This document shows, in pieces, positions 7,748 to 15,787 of a stretch of 64,000 nucleotides of DNA. A program made the position numbers and the translations under genes. The notes beneath the pieces are model-generated. The model was given only the letters and a program-made list of their open reading frames with translations. It did not search any database and had not been told where the DNA came from. How positions within the stretch are numbered: position 1 is the first letter of the stretch; each line of letters opens with the position of its first letter. This stretch comes from Burkholderia pyrrocinia (GTDB taxonomy: Bacteria; Pseudomonadota; Gammaproteobacteria; Burkholderiales; Burkholderiaceae): assembly GCF_022809715.1 (NCBI RefSeq), contig NZ_CP094459.1, positions 1,984,001 through 2,048,000 of the forward strand. The letters are read 5' to 3'.

Positions 7748-8791
7748 TCAGCTTGCGGTCGACGCGCGCGCGATCAGCTCGCCCGGCAGCATCGCGACGC
7801 GCACGTCGCCCGCTGCGCCGTCGATCCGCTCGTGCACGAATTCGACGGCCTTGTAGCCGATTTCGTAGGTCGGCTGACGGATCGTCGTGATGCCGATCAG
7901 CTCGGCCCATTCCGGATCGTCGATCGACAGCAGCGCGGCCTTCTGCTGCCACGCGGCGCCGAAACGCGCGCGCAGGTGGCGCGCGATCGCGAGCGCGACC
8001 GGCGCGTTCGCGGCGAACAGCGCCGCGCGCACGCCGCGCCGCGTCGCATCGTCGATGCGCGTATCGAGGTCGGCGAGTGCCGCCGCGGCCGCGTCCGGCT
8101 CGTTCAGGTCGAGCACGACCGTCGCCGGCACCGGCAGCCCGCGCGCGCCCAGCGCCGCGCGGAACGCGGCCTCGCGCAAGCGCCGCGAGCTGACGTGCTC
8201 GAACGGCTGCACGACGAAATGGATCGCGTCGAAGCCGTGCTCGATCAGGTGCGCGACCGCCGTCTCGATCGCATCGGCATTGTCGAGGCCGATCAGGTCG
8301 GCCTCGAAGCCCTCGACCGTCCGGTCGACGAGCACGGCCGGGATGCCGGCGCCGCGCAGCGGGCGCAGCACGTCCTCTTCGGCGCCGAGCGCGTTGACGA
8401 TCAGCCCTTCGACACGGTAGGTCGTGAGCAGCTGCAGGAAGCGGCGCTCCATCTCGACCTCGTTCGCCGCGTGACAGATGAGCGGCATGTAGCCGAGCGC
8501 GTGGCACGCGGCCTCGACGCCCTGCAGCACTTCGACGGTGTAAGGATTGGTCAGGTCGGCCGCGAGCATGCCGAGCAGCCGGTTGCGGCCGCGCTTGAGC
8601 CCGCGCGCCATCTGGTTCGGCCGGTAGTTGAGGCGCGCGATCGCCGCCTCGATCCGCTGGCGCAGATCGACGGACAGCACATGCGTTTCGCCGTTCAGGT
8701 AGCGCGAAACGCTGGTCTTGCCCGTGCCGGCCTCGCGTGCGACATCGCTGATCGTCGCCGGACGCGGCGTGGAAGGATGCGAATCGGTCAC
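7748..8791 (-). CDS. ptxS: LacI-family repressor, PtxS-like
   Basis: A 347-residue protein. The LacI helix-turn-helix (A-T-I-S-D-V-A-R-E-A-G-T-G-K-T-S-V-S-R-Y-L-N) is at residues 12-33, the hinge helix (N-Q-M-A-R-G-L-K) near 59, then a periplasmic-binding-protein-like sensor domain. Its position just downstream of kguD matches the ptxS-kgu arrangement of pseudomonads, where PtxS represses the kgu genes and responds to 2-ketogluconate. A fitting palindromic operator lies before kguE. No perfect copy was seen in its own upstream region, so autoregulation like that of Pseudomonas is not evident. Confidence 0.8.
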   Translation of the reverse strand: MTDSHPSTPRPATISDVAREAGTGKTSVSRYLNGETHVLSVDLRQRIEAAIARLNYRPNQMARGLKRGRNRLLGMLAADLTNPYTVEVLQGVEAACHALGYMPLICHAANEVEMERRFLQLLTTYRVEGLIVNALGAEEDVLRPLRGAGIPAVLVDRTVEGFEADLIGLDNADAIETAVAHLIEHGFDAIHFVVQPFEHVSSRRLREAAFRAALGARGLPVPATVVLDLNEPDAAAAALADLDTRIDDATRRGVRAALFAANAPVALAIARHLRARFGAAWQQKAALLSIDDPEWAELIGITTIRQPTYEIGYKAVEFVHERIDGAAGDVRVAMLPGELIARASTAS

Positions 8792-8901
8792 TGTCGTGCC
8801 TCGCGACGTACGATCCGTGCCGCTTCGTGAGCGGACGGACCTTTGTTGTTGGAAACGTAAGCCACCCGGCGGACTCCTCTGTCGACCAGCGTTAGCGCTT
8901 T

Positions 8902-9042
8902 AGCGCTTACGCTGGTCCCATGCTTCGCGGTCGATCGGCGTCAGCCCTTCAACGCTCACGCTGATCCCATGCTTCGCGGTCGATCAGCGTCAGCCCTTCA
9001 GCGCTTACGCTGATCCCATGCGTCGCGGTCGATCGGCGCCGG
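8902..9042. repeat. Tandem 49-bp intergenic repeat, about 2.9 copies
   Basis: Three direct copies in phase start at 8902, 8951 and 9000. Each runs from AGCGCTTACGCTG through ATCCCATGCTTCGCGG and TCGATCGGCGTCAGCCCTTC. Copies 1 and 2 are full 49-mers with a few substitutions; copy 3 diverges after about 43 bases. The array sits in the 464-bp gap between kguD (stop at 9256) and ptxS (start 8791). Just before copy 1 is GTTAGCGCTTTAGCGCTTA, whose GCGCT/AGCGC arms form a small inverted repeat also present near 42.4 kb. No gene is visible in the rest of the gap. Confidence 0.85.
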
Positions 9043-9255
9043 CGCATCGGCGCCCGCTCCAGTCACGTGCAAAAGCAGTCGGCCGCACCGGACCTGGCGC
9101 GGATGCCCGTCGCCGGACGCCGCCGGCAGCATTGCCGGGCCGTCGATGCGACAAGCGGGCGATCATAACGCAGCCAGCCCTCCGGCACCAAGACCATCGC
9201 CTCTAACGGCGCCGGCGCCCCGCCGGCCGGCTGTCTTCCCGTTACCCGGCGCGGC

Positions 9256-10230
9256 TCAGGCCCGCGCGAGCGCATCCGGATTGACGAGATTCGCGCGCAG
9301 CGTGCCGGCCAGCGCGCCGACCAGGTTTTCCGCGGCGCAGCGCGCCATCGCGTGGCGCGTCTCGTGCGTCGCCGAGCCGATATGCGGCAGCGCGACGACA
9401 TTCTTCATTTGCAACAGCGGCGAATCCGCCGGCAGCGGCTCCTTCTCGAACACGTCGAGCCCCGCGCCATGGATCGTGCCCGCGCGCAGCGCGTCGACCA
9501 GCGCGGCTTCGTCGACGACGGGCCCGCGCGACGCATTGATCAGGATCGCGCCGCGCTTCATCTTCGCGAATTCGGCCGCGCCGATCAGGTGGTGCGTTTC
9601 CGGCGACAGCGGCACCTGCAGGCACACGAAATCCGACTGCGCGAGCAGTTCGTCGAGCGTCACGCGCCGCGCGCCGTACTGCGTCTCGGCTTCGGCATGC
9701 GCGGACCGGTTCGCGTACAGCACCTGCATCCGGAAGCCGAGCGCCGCGCGGCGCGCAACCGCGCCGCCGATCCGCCCGAGCCCGACGATGCCGAGCGTCT
9801 TGCCCTGCACGTCGGTGCCGTACAGGTCCGGGCCGATGCTGCGATGCCAGTGGCCGGCCTTCACCCACTCGGCCAGCTCGACCACGCGCCGCGCGGACGC
9901 CAGGATCAGCGAAAACACCGTATCGGCGGTCGACTCGGTCAGCACGTCCGGCGTATGCGCGAGCACGATCCCGCGCCGCGTGAGATCCGCGACGTCGAAG
10001 TTGTCGTAGCCGACCGAGATCGTCGACCAGGCCTTCAGCCGCGGTGCGCGGTCGAGCATCTGCGGCGTGACCTTCAGGCTCGCGCCGATCGCGCCGTCCG
10101 CGTTGCCGAGCGCATCGGCGAGCGCGTCGGCGCCGTCGGCCTGCTCGACGTCCGCATGCTCGCGCAGGTACGCGAGAACGTCATCGGGCAGCGGCTTGTA
10201 CGCGACGATACGAGGCTTCATCAGTTTCAT
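9256..10230 (-). CDS. kguD: 2-ketogluconate (2-keto-6-phosphogluconate) reductase
   Basis: A 324-residue D-isomer-specific 2-hydroxyacid dehydrogenase. The NAD(P) Rossmann motif G-I-V-G-L-G-R-I-G is near residue 155. The catalytic Arg ([11 protein letters not shown]), Glu (V-F-E-K-E-P-L) and His (A-L-P-H-I-G-S-A-T) are all present. ATG 10230 overlaps the kguT stop as ATGA; a second Met three codons on is an alternative. In the kgu pathway it reduces 2-keto-6-phosphogluconate to 6-phosphogluconate, feeding the Entner-Doudoroff route. Neighbouring kguE, K and T support the specific name over a generic glyoxylate reductase. Confidence 0.87.
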   Translation of the reverse strand: MKLMKPRIVAYKPLPDDVLAYLREHADVEQADGADALADALGNADGAIGASLKVTPQMLDRAPRLKAWSTISVGYDNFDVADLTRRGIVLAHTPDVLTESTADTVFSLILASARRVVELAEWVKAGHWHRSIGPDLYGTDVQGKTLGIVGLGRIGGAVARRAALGFRMQVLYANRSAHAEAETQYGARRVTLDELLAQSDFVCLQVPLSPETHHLIGAAEFAKMKRGAILINASRGPVVDEAALVDALRAGTIHGAGLDVFEKEPLPADSPLLQMKNVVALPHIGSATHETRHAMARCAAENLVGALAGTLRANLVNPDALARA

Positions 10231-11507
10231 TTTCCTTGCAGCGGCGCGGCGAGCGGATGCGCATCGCGCGCCTGGGGTTTGACGGACAGCGTGAGGATCA
10301 CCGCGGCGACGAGCGCGGCGCTCATGAACGCGTACGAAGCGACGGGCGACCCGGTCGCGCCGTTCAGGTAGCCGACGAAGTACGAGCCGACGAACGAGCC
10401 GAGCGCGCCCATGCTGTTGATCAGCGCCATCGCGCCGCCGGCGACGTTCTTCGGCAGCAGTTCCGGCACGATCGCGAAGAACGGGCCGTACGGCGCGTAC
10501 ATCGCCGCGCCCGCGACCACCAGCAGCGCATACGAGATCCAGAAATGCGACGAGCCGAGCGCATACGACGCGGCGAACGCAGCCGCGCCGATCAGCAGGA
10601 ACGGCCATACGAAGCCGCGGCGCGAGCCGACCTTGTCGGACGCCCACGATGCGGCGAGCATCGCGATCGTCGCCGCGAGATACGGCAGCGCGGACAGCCA
10701 GCCGGTCGCGACCATCCCGAGGTCGGAGCCGTTCTTGACGATCGACGGCAGCCACAGCACGAAGCCGTACACGCCGATGCTCCAGCAGAAATACTGCGCG
10801 CACAGCTTGATCACGGCCGGCGAGCGGAACGCCTCGCCATAGTTGCGTACGGGCTTGATCGCCGCCTGCTCGGCCGCGAGCGCGGCGTCGAGGTCGCGCT
10901 TTTCCTGCGCGGTGAGCCACGGCGAATCGGCCGGCTTGTCCTGCACGAGGAACCACCAGCACACGGCCCAGAGGATGGCCGGCACGCCTTCGGCGATGAA
11001 CATGTGGCGCCAGCCGAATTCATGCACGAGATAGCCCGACACGATCGACATCCACAGCACGGTGACCGGGTTGCCGAGGATCAGGAACGTGTTCGCGCGC
11101 GAGCGCTCGCTCTTCGTGAACCAGTTGCTGATGTAGATCAGCATCGCCGGCATCACGGCCGCCTCGACGACGCCGAGCACGAAGCGGATCGCCATCAGCG
11201 ACGGGATGTTGCTGACCACGCCGGTGAGCGCCGCGCAAGCGCCCCACAGCACGAGGCTGACGAACACGAGCTTCTTCACGCTGCGGCGTTCCGCATAGAT
11301 CGCGCCGGGAATCTGGAAGAAGAAATAGCCGAGGAAGAACAGCGCGCCGATCAGCGACGACAGGCCCTTGCCGATCCCGAGATCCTGGTTGATGCCGGCC
11401 GCGGCCGCGAACCCGTAGTTTGCGCGGTCGAGGTAAGCGAGGCTGTACGTGATGAACACGATCGGCATGATCGTCCACCAGCGTCGGGCTGCGAGATTGG
11501 TTGCCAT
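10227..11507 (-). CDS. kguT: 2-ketogluconate transporter (MFS, anion:cation symporter family)
   Basis: A 426-residue protein with twelve predicted membrane segments. The N-terminal [27 protein letters not shown] is the classic start of the ACS family of sugar-acid transporters. The G-Y-F-F-F-Q-I-P-G motif and a central hydrophilic loop (residues 200-220) are also family features. It imports 2-ketogluconate across the inner membrane by proton symport. It is coupled to kguD by an ATGA overlap, while 158 bases separate it from kguK. Confidence 0.88.
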   Translation of the reverse strand: MATNLAARRWWTIMPIVFITYSLAYLDRANYGFAAAAGINQDLGIGKGLSSLIGALFFLGYFFFQIPGAIYAERRSVKKLVFVSLVLWGACAALTGVVSNIPSLMAIRFVLGVVEAAVMPAMLIYISNWFTKSERSRANTFLILGNPVTVLWMSIVSGYLVHEFGWRHMFIAEGVPAILWAVCWWFLVQDKPADSPWLTAQEKRDLDAALAAEQAAIKPVRNYGEAFRSPAVIKLCAQYFCWSIGVYGFVLWLPSIVKNGSDLGMVATGWLSALPYLAATIAMLAASWASDKVGSRRGFVWPFLLIGAAAFAASYALGSSHFWISYALLVVAGAAMYAPYGPFFAIVPELLPKNVAGGAMALINSMGALGSFVGSYFVGYLNGATGSPVASYAFMSAALVAAVILTLSVKPQARDAHPLAAPLQGK

Positions 11508-11531
11508 CAGAATGTCTCCTTTGTTGACCGG

Positions 11532-11577
11532 GCTGGCGCTTCAGCGCTTCGCGGCCGGAACCGGTGCTTCCGCACCG
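11532..11577. repeat. Hairpin-rich spacer upstream of kguT, diverged copy of intergenic repeat
   Basis: The 158-bp kguK-kguT gap contains CTGGCGCTTCAGCGCTTCGC (11533-11552), a diverged form of the GCGCTTTAGCGCTT core seen near 8.9 and 42.4 kb, followed by the perfect hairpin CGGTGC-TTCC-GCACCG (11562-11577). Like the other two copies it lies just upstream of a minus-strand start codon (11507). It may modulate the polycistronic message; its role is unproven. Confidence 0.5.
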
Positions 11578-11665
11578 CTCCGGTCGCCTGCTTTGCCGTC
11601 CGGTCTCACGCAAAGCGGTGCTTGATGCACGAAATGAATCCGCGGATTGTGCCGTGTTCGGCCTC

Positions 11666-12658
11666 TCATTGCGCGGTGACGGTTTCCTCTAAGCGATCGG
11701 CGCGATTGCTGACATTTTCGAGCCGGTCGAGTGCTTCGCGCGTCGGCAAGCCTTCCGAATCGCCGATCACCTGGATCGCAAGCGCGCCGATCCGGTTGCC
11801 GCGCGCGACGGCCTGTTCGACGCTGCGGCCTTCCAGCAGCGCGCTGACCACGCCGACCGCGAAGCCGTCGCCGGCGCCGACCGTGTCGACGACGCGTTCG
11901 ACACGCTCGCCCGCGACCGTGCCCTCGCGGCCGTCGGCCGTCCGGAAGTACGCGCCTTGCTCGCCGAGCTTGATCACGACGCCGCGCGCGCCTTGCGCGA
12001 GATAGAAGCCCGCGATGTCGGCCGGCGTGTCGTGCCCGGTGAGCTGCCGCCCCTCGGCGAGGCCCGGCAGCACCCAGTCGGCGAGCGTCGCGAGCGCGTT
12101 CAGCGTCTTCGCCATCACGTCGGCGGACGGCCACAGCGTCGGGCGCAGGTTCGGGTCGAACGAGATCGTCTTGCCGGCCGCGCGCATCTCGCGCGCAAGC
12201 TGGAACGCGAGTTCGCACGACGTCGCGGAGATCGCCGGCGCGACACCCGTCAGGTGCAGGTGGCGCGCGCCGAGCACGTAGTCGGCCACGTAGTCGTCGC
12301 ACGACAGGTGGCTTGCGGCGGAGCCCTTGCGGAAATATTCGACGGTCGGATCGCTGCCGTCGTCGGTGCGCGACTTCAGCTGGAAACCGGTCGGGTAACG
12401 CGGATCGACGGTCACGCACGACGCGTCGATGCCTTCGCGTGCGAGCGTGTCGAGCACGTAGCCGCCGAACGAATCGCGGCCGACGCGGCTCATCCAGCCG
12501 ACCCTGTAGCCGAGCCGCGACAGGCCGATCGCGACGTTTAGGTCGGCGCCCGCGATCCGCTTCGTGAATTGCGCCGCATGCGCGAGATGGCCGGGCTCGG
12601 TCGCGACGAACATCGCCATCGCCTCGCCGTAGGTCACGACATCGAGTGCTGCTTTCAT
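11666..12658 (-). CDS. kguK: 2-ketogluconate kinase (PfkB/ribokinase family)
   Basis: A 330-residue protein from ATG 12658 (MKAALDVVTYGEAMAMFVATE). The PfkB signatures are present: an N-terminal G-G/A-D-L-N-V-A-x-G-L-S-R-L-G equivalent (A-G-A-D-L-N-V-A-I-G-L-S-R-L-G) near residue 37, and the C-terminal D-T-V-G-A-G-D-G-F-A-V-G with the catalytic Asp near residue 265. The family phosphorylates 2-ketogluconate or 2-keto-3-deoxygluconate; the kgu context favours 2-ketogluconate to 2-keto-6-phosphogluconate. The gene begins 28 bases after the kguE stop. Confidence 0.85.
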   Translation of the reverse strand: MKAALDVVTYGEAMAMFVATEPGHLAHAAQFTKRIAGADLNVAIGLSRLGYRVGWMSRVGRDSFGGYVLDTLAREGIDASCVTVDPRYPTGFQLKSRTDDGSDPTVEYFRKGSAASHLSCDDYVADYVLGARHLHLTGVAPAISATSCELAFQLAREMRAAGKTISFDPNLRPTLWPSADVMAKTLNALATLADWVLPGLAEGRQLTGHDTPADIAGFYLAQGARGVVIKLGEQGAYFRTADGREGTVAGERVERVVDTVGAGDGFAVGVVSALLEGRSVEQAVARGNRIGALAIQVIGDSEGLPTREALDRLENVSNRADRLEETVTAQ

Positions 12659-12686
12659 GAGTGAACTCCTCAGGATCCTTCTGCCG

Positions 12687-13451
12687 TCACGCCGTTGCAA
12701 GCCACGCGACGCGCCGGCATGCATCGCCCGCCAGGTCGGCCGCGTCGAACGGAAACTCGATGCCGCGCGGCGCATGCAGCGGCAGCGCCGCGAGCACGCC
12801 GGTCACGAGCGGGTCGTTCGGCGCCGGCGCGGCCGCGAAACGGCGCGCGCCCTCGCCTGCGACCGCCTTGCAATGAATGTATTCCACATGCGGCGCGAGC
12901 ATCTGCGCGCAGTCGAGCGGTGCTTCGCCCGGCCACTGCCAGTTGCCGATGTCGAACGTCATCCCGAGCGCATCGGGCATGCCCGCCGCGGCCAGTGCGT
13001 CGAACAGCCCGCGGAATTGCGCGAGCGCGCCGCCGACCGGAAGCTGGCCGTTCTCGACCACCACGCGGGCACGCGCGCCGCGCGACAGCGCGACGATGTC
13101 GGCAGCGTGCGCGTCGCCTGCAAAACCGCCGAGCTGGAATTTCACGAAACGCGCGCCGAGCGCGTCGGCTTCCGCGAGCGCGTCGCGCAATGCGTCGGCA
13201 TCGAGCGCGCCCGTTTCCGTGTACAGCGTGGCCGGCGTCGAATAGACCGACCACAGCCCGTGGCCGGCCAGTTGCGCGCCGAGCGCGGCCAGCGCACCGG
13301 GCGTCGTGTCGTCGTCCGACGCGAACAGCTCGCGCCTCACCTCGAAACCGGTCGCACCGGATGCCGCCGCGGTCGCGACGAATGCGCTGTGGCCCTCCTG
13401 ACGCACGCGGTCCATCCCGAATGCGCTCGCCACGATCACGATGTCTGCCAT
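12687..13451 (-). CDS. kguE: KguE-like sugar phosphate isomerase/epimerase
   Basis: A 254-residue TIM-barrel protein of the AP-endonuclease-2-like family (PF01261), starting MADIVIVASAFGMDRVRQEGH. An AAGGG ribosome site lies 5 bases before ATG 13451; a 44-residue upstream extension would read through the operator and is rejected. The metal-binding E-N-G (V-V-V-E-N-G-Q-L) and D-I-G-N-W (F-D-I-G-N-W-Q-W) segments are family features. KguE is the first gene of the 2-ketogluconate operon in pseudomonads, where its exact step is unclear. It occupies the same first position here. Confidence 0.8.
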   Translation of the reverse strand: MADIVIVASAFGMDRVRQEGHSAFVATAAASGATGFEVRRELFASDDDTTPGALAALGAQLAGHGLWSVYSTPATLYTETGALDADALRDALAEADALGARFVKFQLGGFAGDAHAADIVALSRGARARVVVENGQLPVGGALAQFRGLFDALAAAGMPDALGMTFDIGNWQWPGEAPLDCAQMLAPHVEYIHCKAVAGEGARRFAAAPAPNDPLVTGVLAALPLHAPRGIEFPFDAADLAGDACRRVAWLATA

Positions 13452-13469
13452 TTTGCCCTTTTTTACCGG

Positions 13470-13487
13470 AATGGAACCGGTTCCATT
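13470..13487. promoter_or_regulatory. Candidate PtxS operator upstream of kguE
   Basis: A perfect 18-bp palindrome, AATGGAACCGGTTCCATT, 19 bases before the kguE start. From memory the PtxS palindrome of Pseudomonas is TGAAACCGGTTTCA; the core ACCGGT and the spacing agree, with one symmetrical substitution per arm. Binding would block kguE-K-T-D transcription until 2-ketogluconate is present. Confidence 0.8.
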
Positions 13488-13611
13488 TGCTTGAGACGGA
13501 TGGTGCGCTTCGCTTCGAACGCACGCCATAGAGGAAATCCCTAGGGCCGGGCGCCACGCGAACGCGCGTCCGCCGGCGCGCATCGCACGTTTCCGGGCGG
13601 GCTTCGTCCGC

Positions 13612-14505
13612 TCAGGCGAGGTCCTGCGCGAGACTCATTTCAAGGAACTGCGAGGCAACCCGCGACGGCGCGCCGCCATGCGGCACGAGGATGGAGAAAT
13701 GACGCGTGAGCGGCGCGGGCGCCAGCGAGCGCAGCACGAGCGCCGCATCCTGGTGACGCAGCGACATCGCGGACACGAACCCGACGCCCATCCCGGCACG
13801 CACGGCCTCCTTCACGGCCTCGACGCCCGCGATCTCGAACGCGACGCGCATCGGCGCGCCGCCATGCGCGAACGCCCGCTCGACGAGCTGCCGCACACCG
13901 GAGCCCTCCTCGCGCAGCACGAGCGGATGGGCGGCGAGCGCGGCCAGCGTCACGCCCGCATCGTAGTCGGGCGCGGCCAGCGGATGGTCGGCCGGCACGA
14001 TCGCGACGATCTCGTCCTCGTGCCACGCATGCACGGCCGTGCCGGGCGGCAGCGCCTCGCCGGGCGGCCCTTCGATCATCGCGATGTCGAGCGACGGCAG
14101 CGCGGCGACCACGTCGGCCGTATTGCCGCTCATCGTCTGGATCGCCACGCGCGGCGCGCGCGGCTGGAACGCCGCGATCAGGTACGGCAGCAGGTAGCTC
14201 GCCGGCGTCGTGCTCGCGCCGATCCGCAGCGTGCCGGCCTCGAGGCCGCGCACCGCGTCGCGAAACGCGCGCGCCTGCGCAAACGTGTCGCGCTGCGCCT
14301 TCGCGTACTGCGCGAGCTGTTCGCCGACCGGCGTCAGCCGGATGCCGCGGCCGTCGCGCTGGTACAGCGGCTCGCCGAATTCGTCCTGCAGCAGCCGCAA
14401 CTGGCCCGACACGGCAGGCTGCGACAGATGCAGCGCCACGGCGGCACGGCTGATGTTCAGGTGCTCGGCGACGGCCGCGAACGTTATCAGTTGATCCGGG
14501 GTCAT
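13612..14505 (-). CDS. LysR-family transcriptional regulator (YeiE-like)
   Basis: A 297-residue protein with the LysR helix-turn-helix at residues 1-60 (L-I-T-F-A-A-V-A-E-H-L-N-I-S-R-A-A-V-A-L-H-L-S-Q-P-A-V-S-G-Q-L) and a two-lobed effector domain with I-G-A-S-T-T-P-A-S-Y-L-L-P near residue 95. It is transcribed away from the yeiH-like gene with 111 bases between starts, the layout of YeiE/YeiH pairs. In enterobacteria YeiE controls sulfite-related genes. Effector identity here is inferred from context only. Confidence 0.85.
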   Translation of the reverse strand: MTPDQLITFAAVAEHLNISRAAVALHLSQPAVSGQLRLLQDEFGEPLYQRDGRGIRLTPVGEQLAQYAKAQRDTFAQARAFRDAVRGLEAGTLRIGASTTPASYLLPYLIAAFQPRAPRVAIQTMSGNTADVVAALPSLDIAMIEGPPGEALPPGTAVHAWHEDEIVAIVPADHPLAAPDYDAGVTLAALAAHPLVLREEGSGVRQLVERAFAHGGAPMRVAFEIAGVEAVKEAVRAGMGVGFVSAMSLRHQDAALVLRSLAPAPLTRHFSILVPHGGAPSRVASQFLEMSLAQDLA

Positions 14506-14616
14506 GGGGTTGAATTATCGGCTTTCCGGATAGTTTACGTCACAAATCACAATTTTTCATATCGATATAACAAAATTAGGATTACAGCATCGCAACACGC
14601 TCAACTACGGTGCTCC
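14506..14616. promoter_or_regulatory. Shared divergent promoter region of lysR and yeiH
   Basis: AT-rich compared with its surroundings. It contains a LysR-type interrupted dyad TATC-N9-GATA (14516-14532) and a perfect palindrome ATATCGATAT (14559-14568). Either could be the LysR site; no decisive promoter boxes were identified. Confidence 0.4.
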
Positions 14617-15684
14617 ATGTCCACTGCCCCGACTCCCCATCTCAGCCACGCCGCGCCGTCGATGCGCGGCCAGTTGAACGGCGTTCTGTTCGTCGCGCTG
14701 TTCGCCGCCGCCGTCACGAGCCTGTCCGAGCTCCCCGCAATCGCCGGGCTCGGCCTGTCGCCGCTGATCGTCGGCATCGTCGCCGGTGCGCTGTACGGCA
14801 ATGCGCTGCGCGACGGCATGCCGGCCAGTTGGGCGGCCGGCGTCAATTTCTCCGCGCGCAAGCTGCTGCGCATTGCGGTCGCGTTCTTCGGGTTGCGCGT
14901 GAGCCTGCAGGAAATCGCGCAGGTCGGCCTGCCGGGCCTGACGGTCTCGGTGCTGGTCGTCGTCAGCACGCTCGTGATCGGCACCTGGGCCGGCATGAAG
15001 CTGATGAAGCTCGACCGCGACGCGGCGCTGCTGACCGCCGCCGGCAGCGCGATCTGCGGCGCGGCCGCCGTGCTCGCGTTCGAGTCGACGCTGCAGTCGA
15101 AGCCGCACCAGAGCGCGATGGCCGTGGGTAGCGTCGTGCTGTTCGGCACGCTGTCGATGTTCCTGTACCCGATCGCGTATCACGCCGGGCTGCTGAACCT
15201 CGATCCGGCCGGCCTCGGCCTGTTCTTCGGCGGCACGATCCACGAGGTCGCGCAGGTGGTCGGCGCAGCCAGCGACATCAGCCCGCAGGTCGCGCACATC
15301 GCGACGATCGTCAAGATGACGCGCGTGATGCTGCTGGTCCCGGTGCTGCTGGTGCTTGGCTGGTGGCTCGCCCGCTCGGCCCGCGCCACGGCCGGCGGTG
15401 CGCAAGGCAAGCGCAAGGTGGCGGTGCCCTGGTTCGCGCTCGGCTTCCTCGGCTTCGTGATCGTCAATTCGCTGAACGTGCTGCCCACCGACGTCACGCA
15501 TACGCTGAACGTGCTCGACACCTTCGCGCTGACGATGGCGATGACCGCGCTCGGCATCGAGACGCGCGTGTCGCAGATCCGCGCAGCCGGCCCCCGCGCA
15601 CTGGTGACCGGCCTGATCCTGTACGTGTGGCTGATCGCCGGCGGCTACGGGATCACCTGGGCCGTGCAGCACTGGCTTGGCTGA
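14617..15684 (+). CDS. YeiH-family putative sulfate/sulfite exporter
   Basis: A 355-residue membrane protein, ATG 14617 (MSTAPTPHLSHAAPSMRGQLNG). About ten membrane segments follow; conserved segments include L-S-P-L-I-V-G-I-V-A-G, R-I-A-V-A-F-F-G-L-R-V-S, A-A-G-S-A-I-C-G-A-A-A-V and G-G-T-I-H-E-V-A-Q-V-V-G-A, all typical of PF03601 (conserved hypothetical protein 698, YeiH). The family is annotated as a putative sulfate exporter; direct transport data are scarce. The divergent LysR gene is its probable activator. Confidence 0.85.
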   Translation: MSTAPTPHLSHAAPSMRGQLNGVLFVALFAAAVTSLSELPAIAGLGLSPLIVGIVAGALYGNALRDGMPASWAAGVNFSARKLLRIAVAFFGLRVSLQEIAQVGLPGLTVSVLVVVSTLVIGTWAGMKLMKLDRDAALLTAAGSAICGAAAVLAFESTLQSKPHQSAMAVGSVVLFGTLSMFLYPIAYHAGLLNLDPAGLGLFFGGTIHEVAQVVGAASDISPQVAHIATIVKMTRVMLLVPVLLVLGWWLARSARATAGGAQGKRKVAVPWFALGFLGFVIVNSLNVLPTDVTHTLNVLDTFALTMAMTALGIETRVSQIRAAGPRALVTGLILYVWLIAGGYGITWAVQHWLG

Positions 15685-15787
15685 GCCGCCTGTCCGCAGC
15701 ACTTCGCGCGCCGCGCCCGACGGGATGGTCCCGCGGGCGCGGCGCGGTGCTATGCTTCGCGTCGTTTTCCATCGCCCCCTTTCAGCC

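Noticed and set aside
8902..9042. CRISPR-like array
   Set aside because: Units are contiguous 49-mers without variable spacers and with only about three copies; no cas genes nearby.
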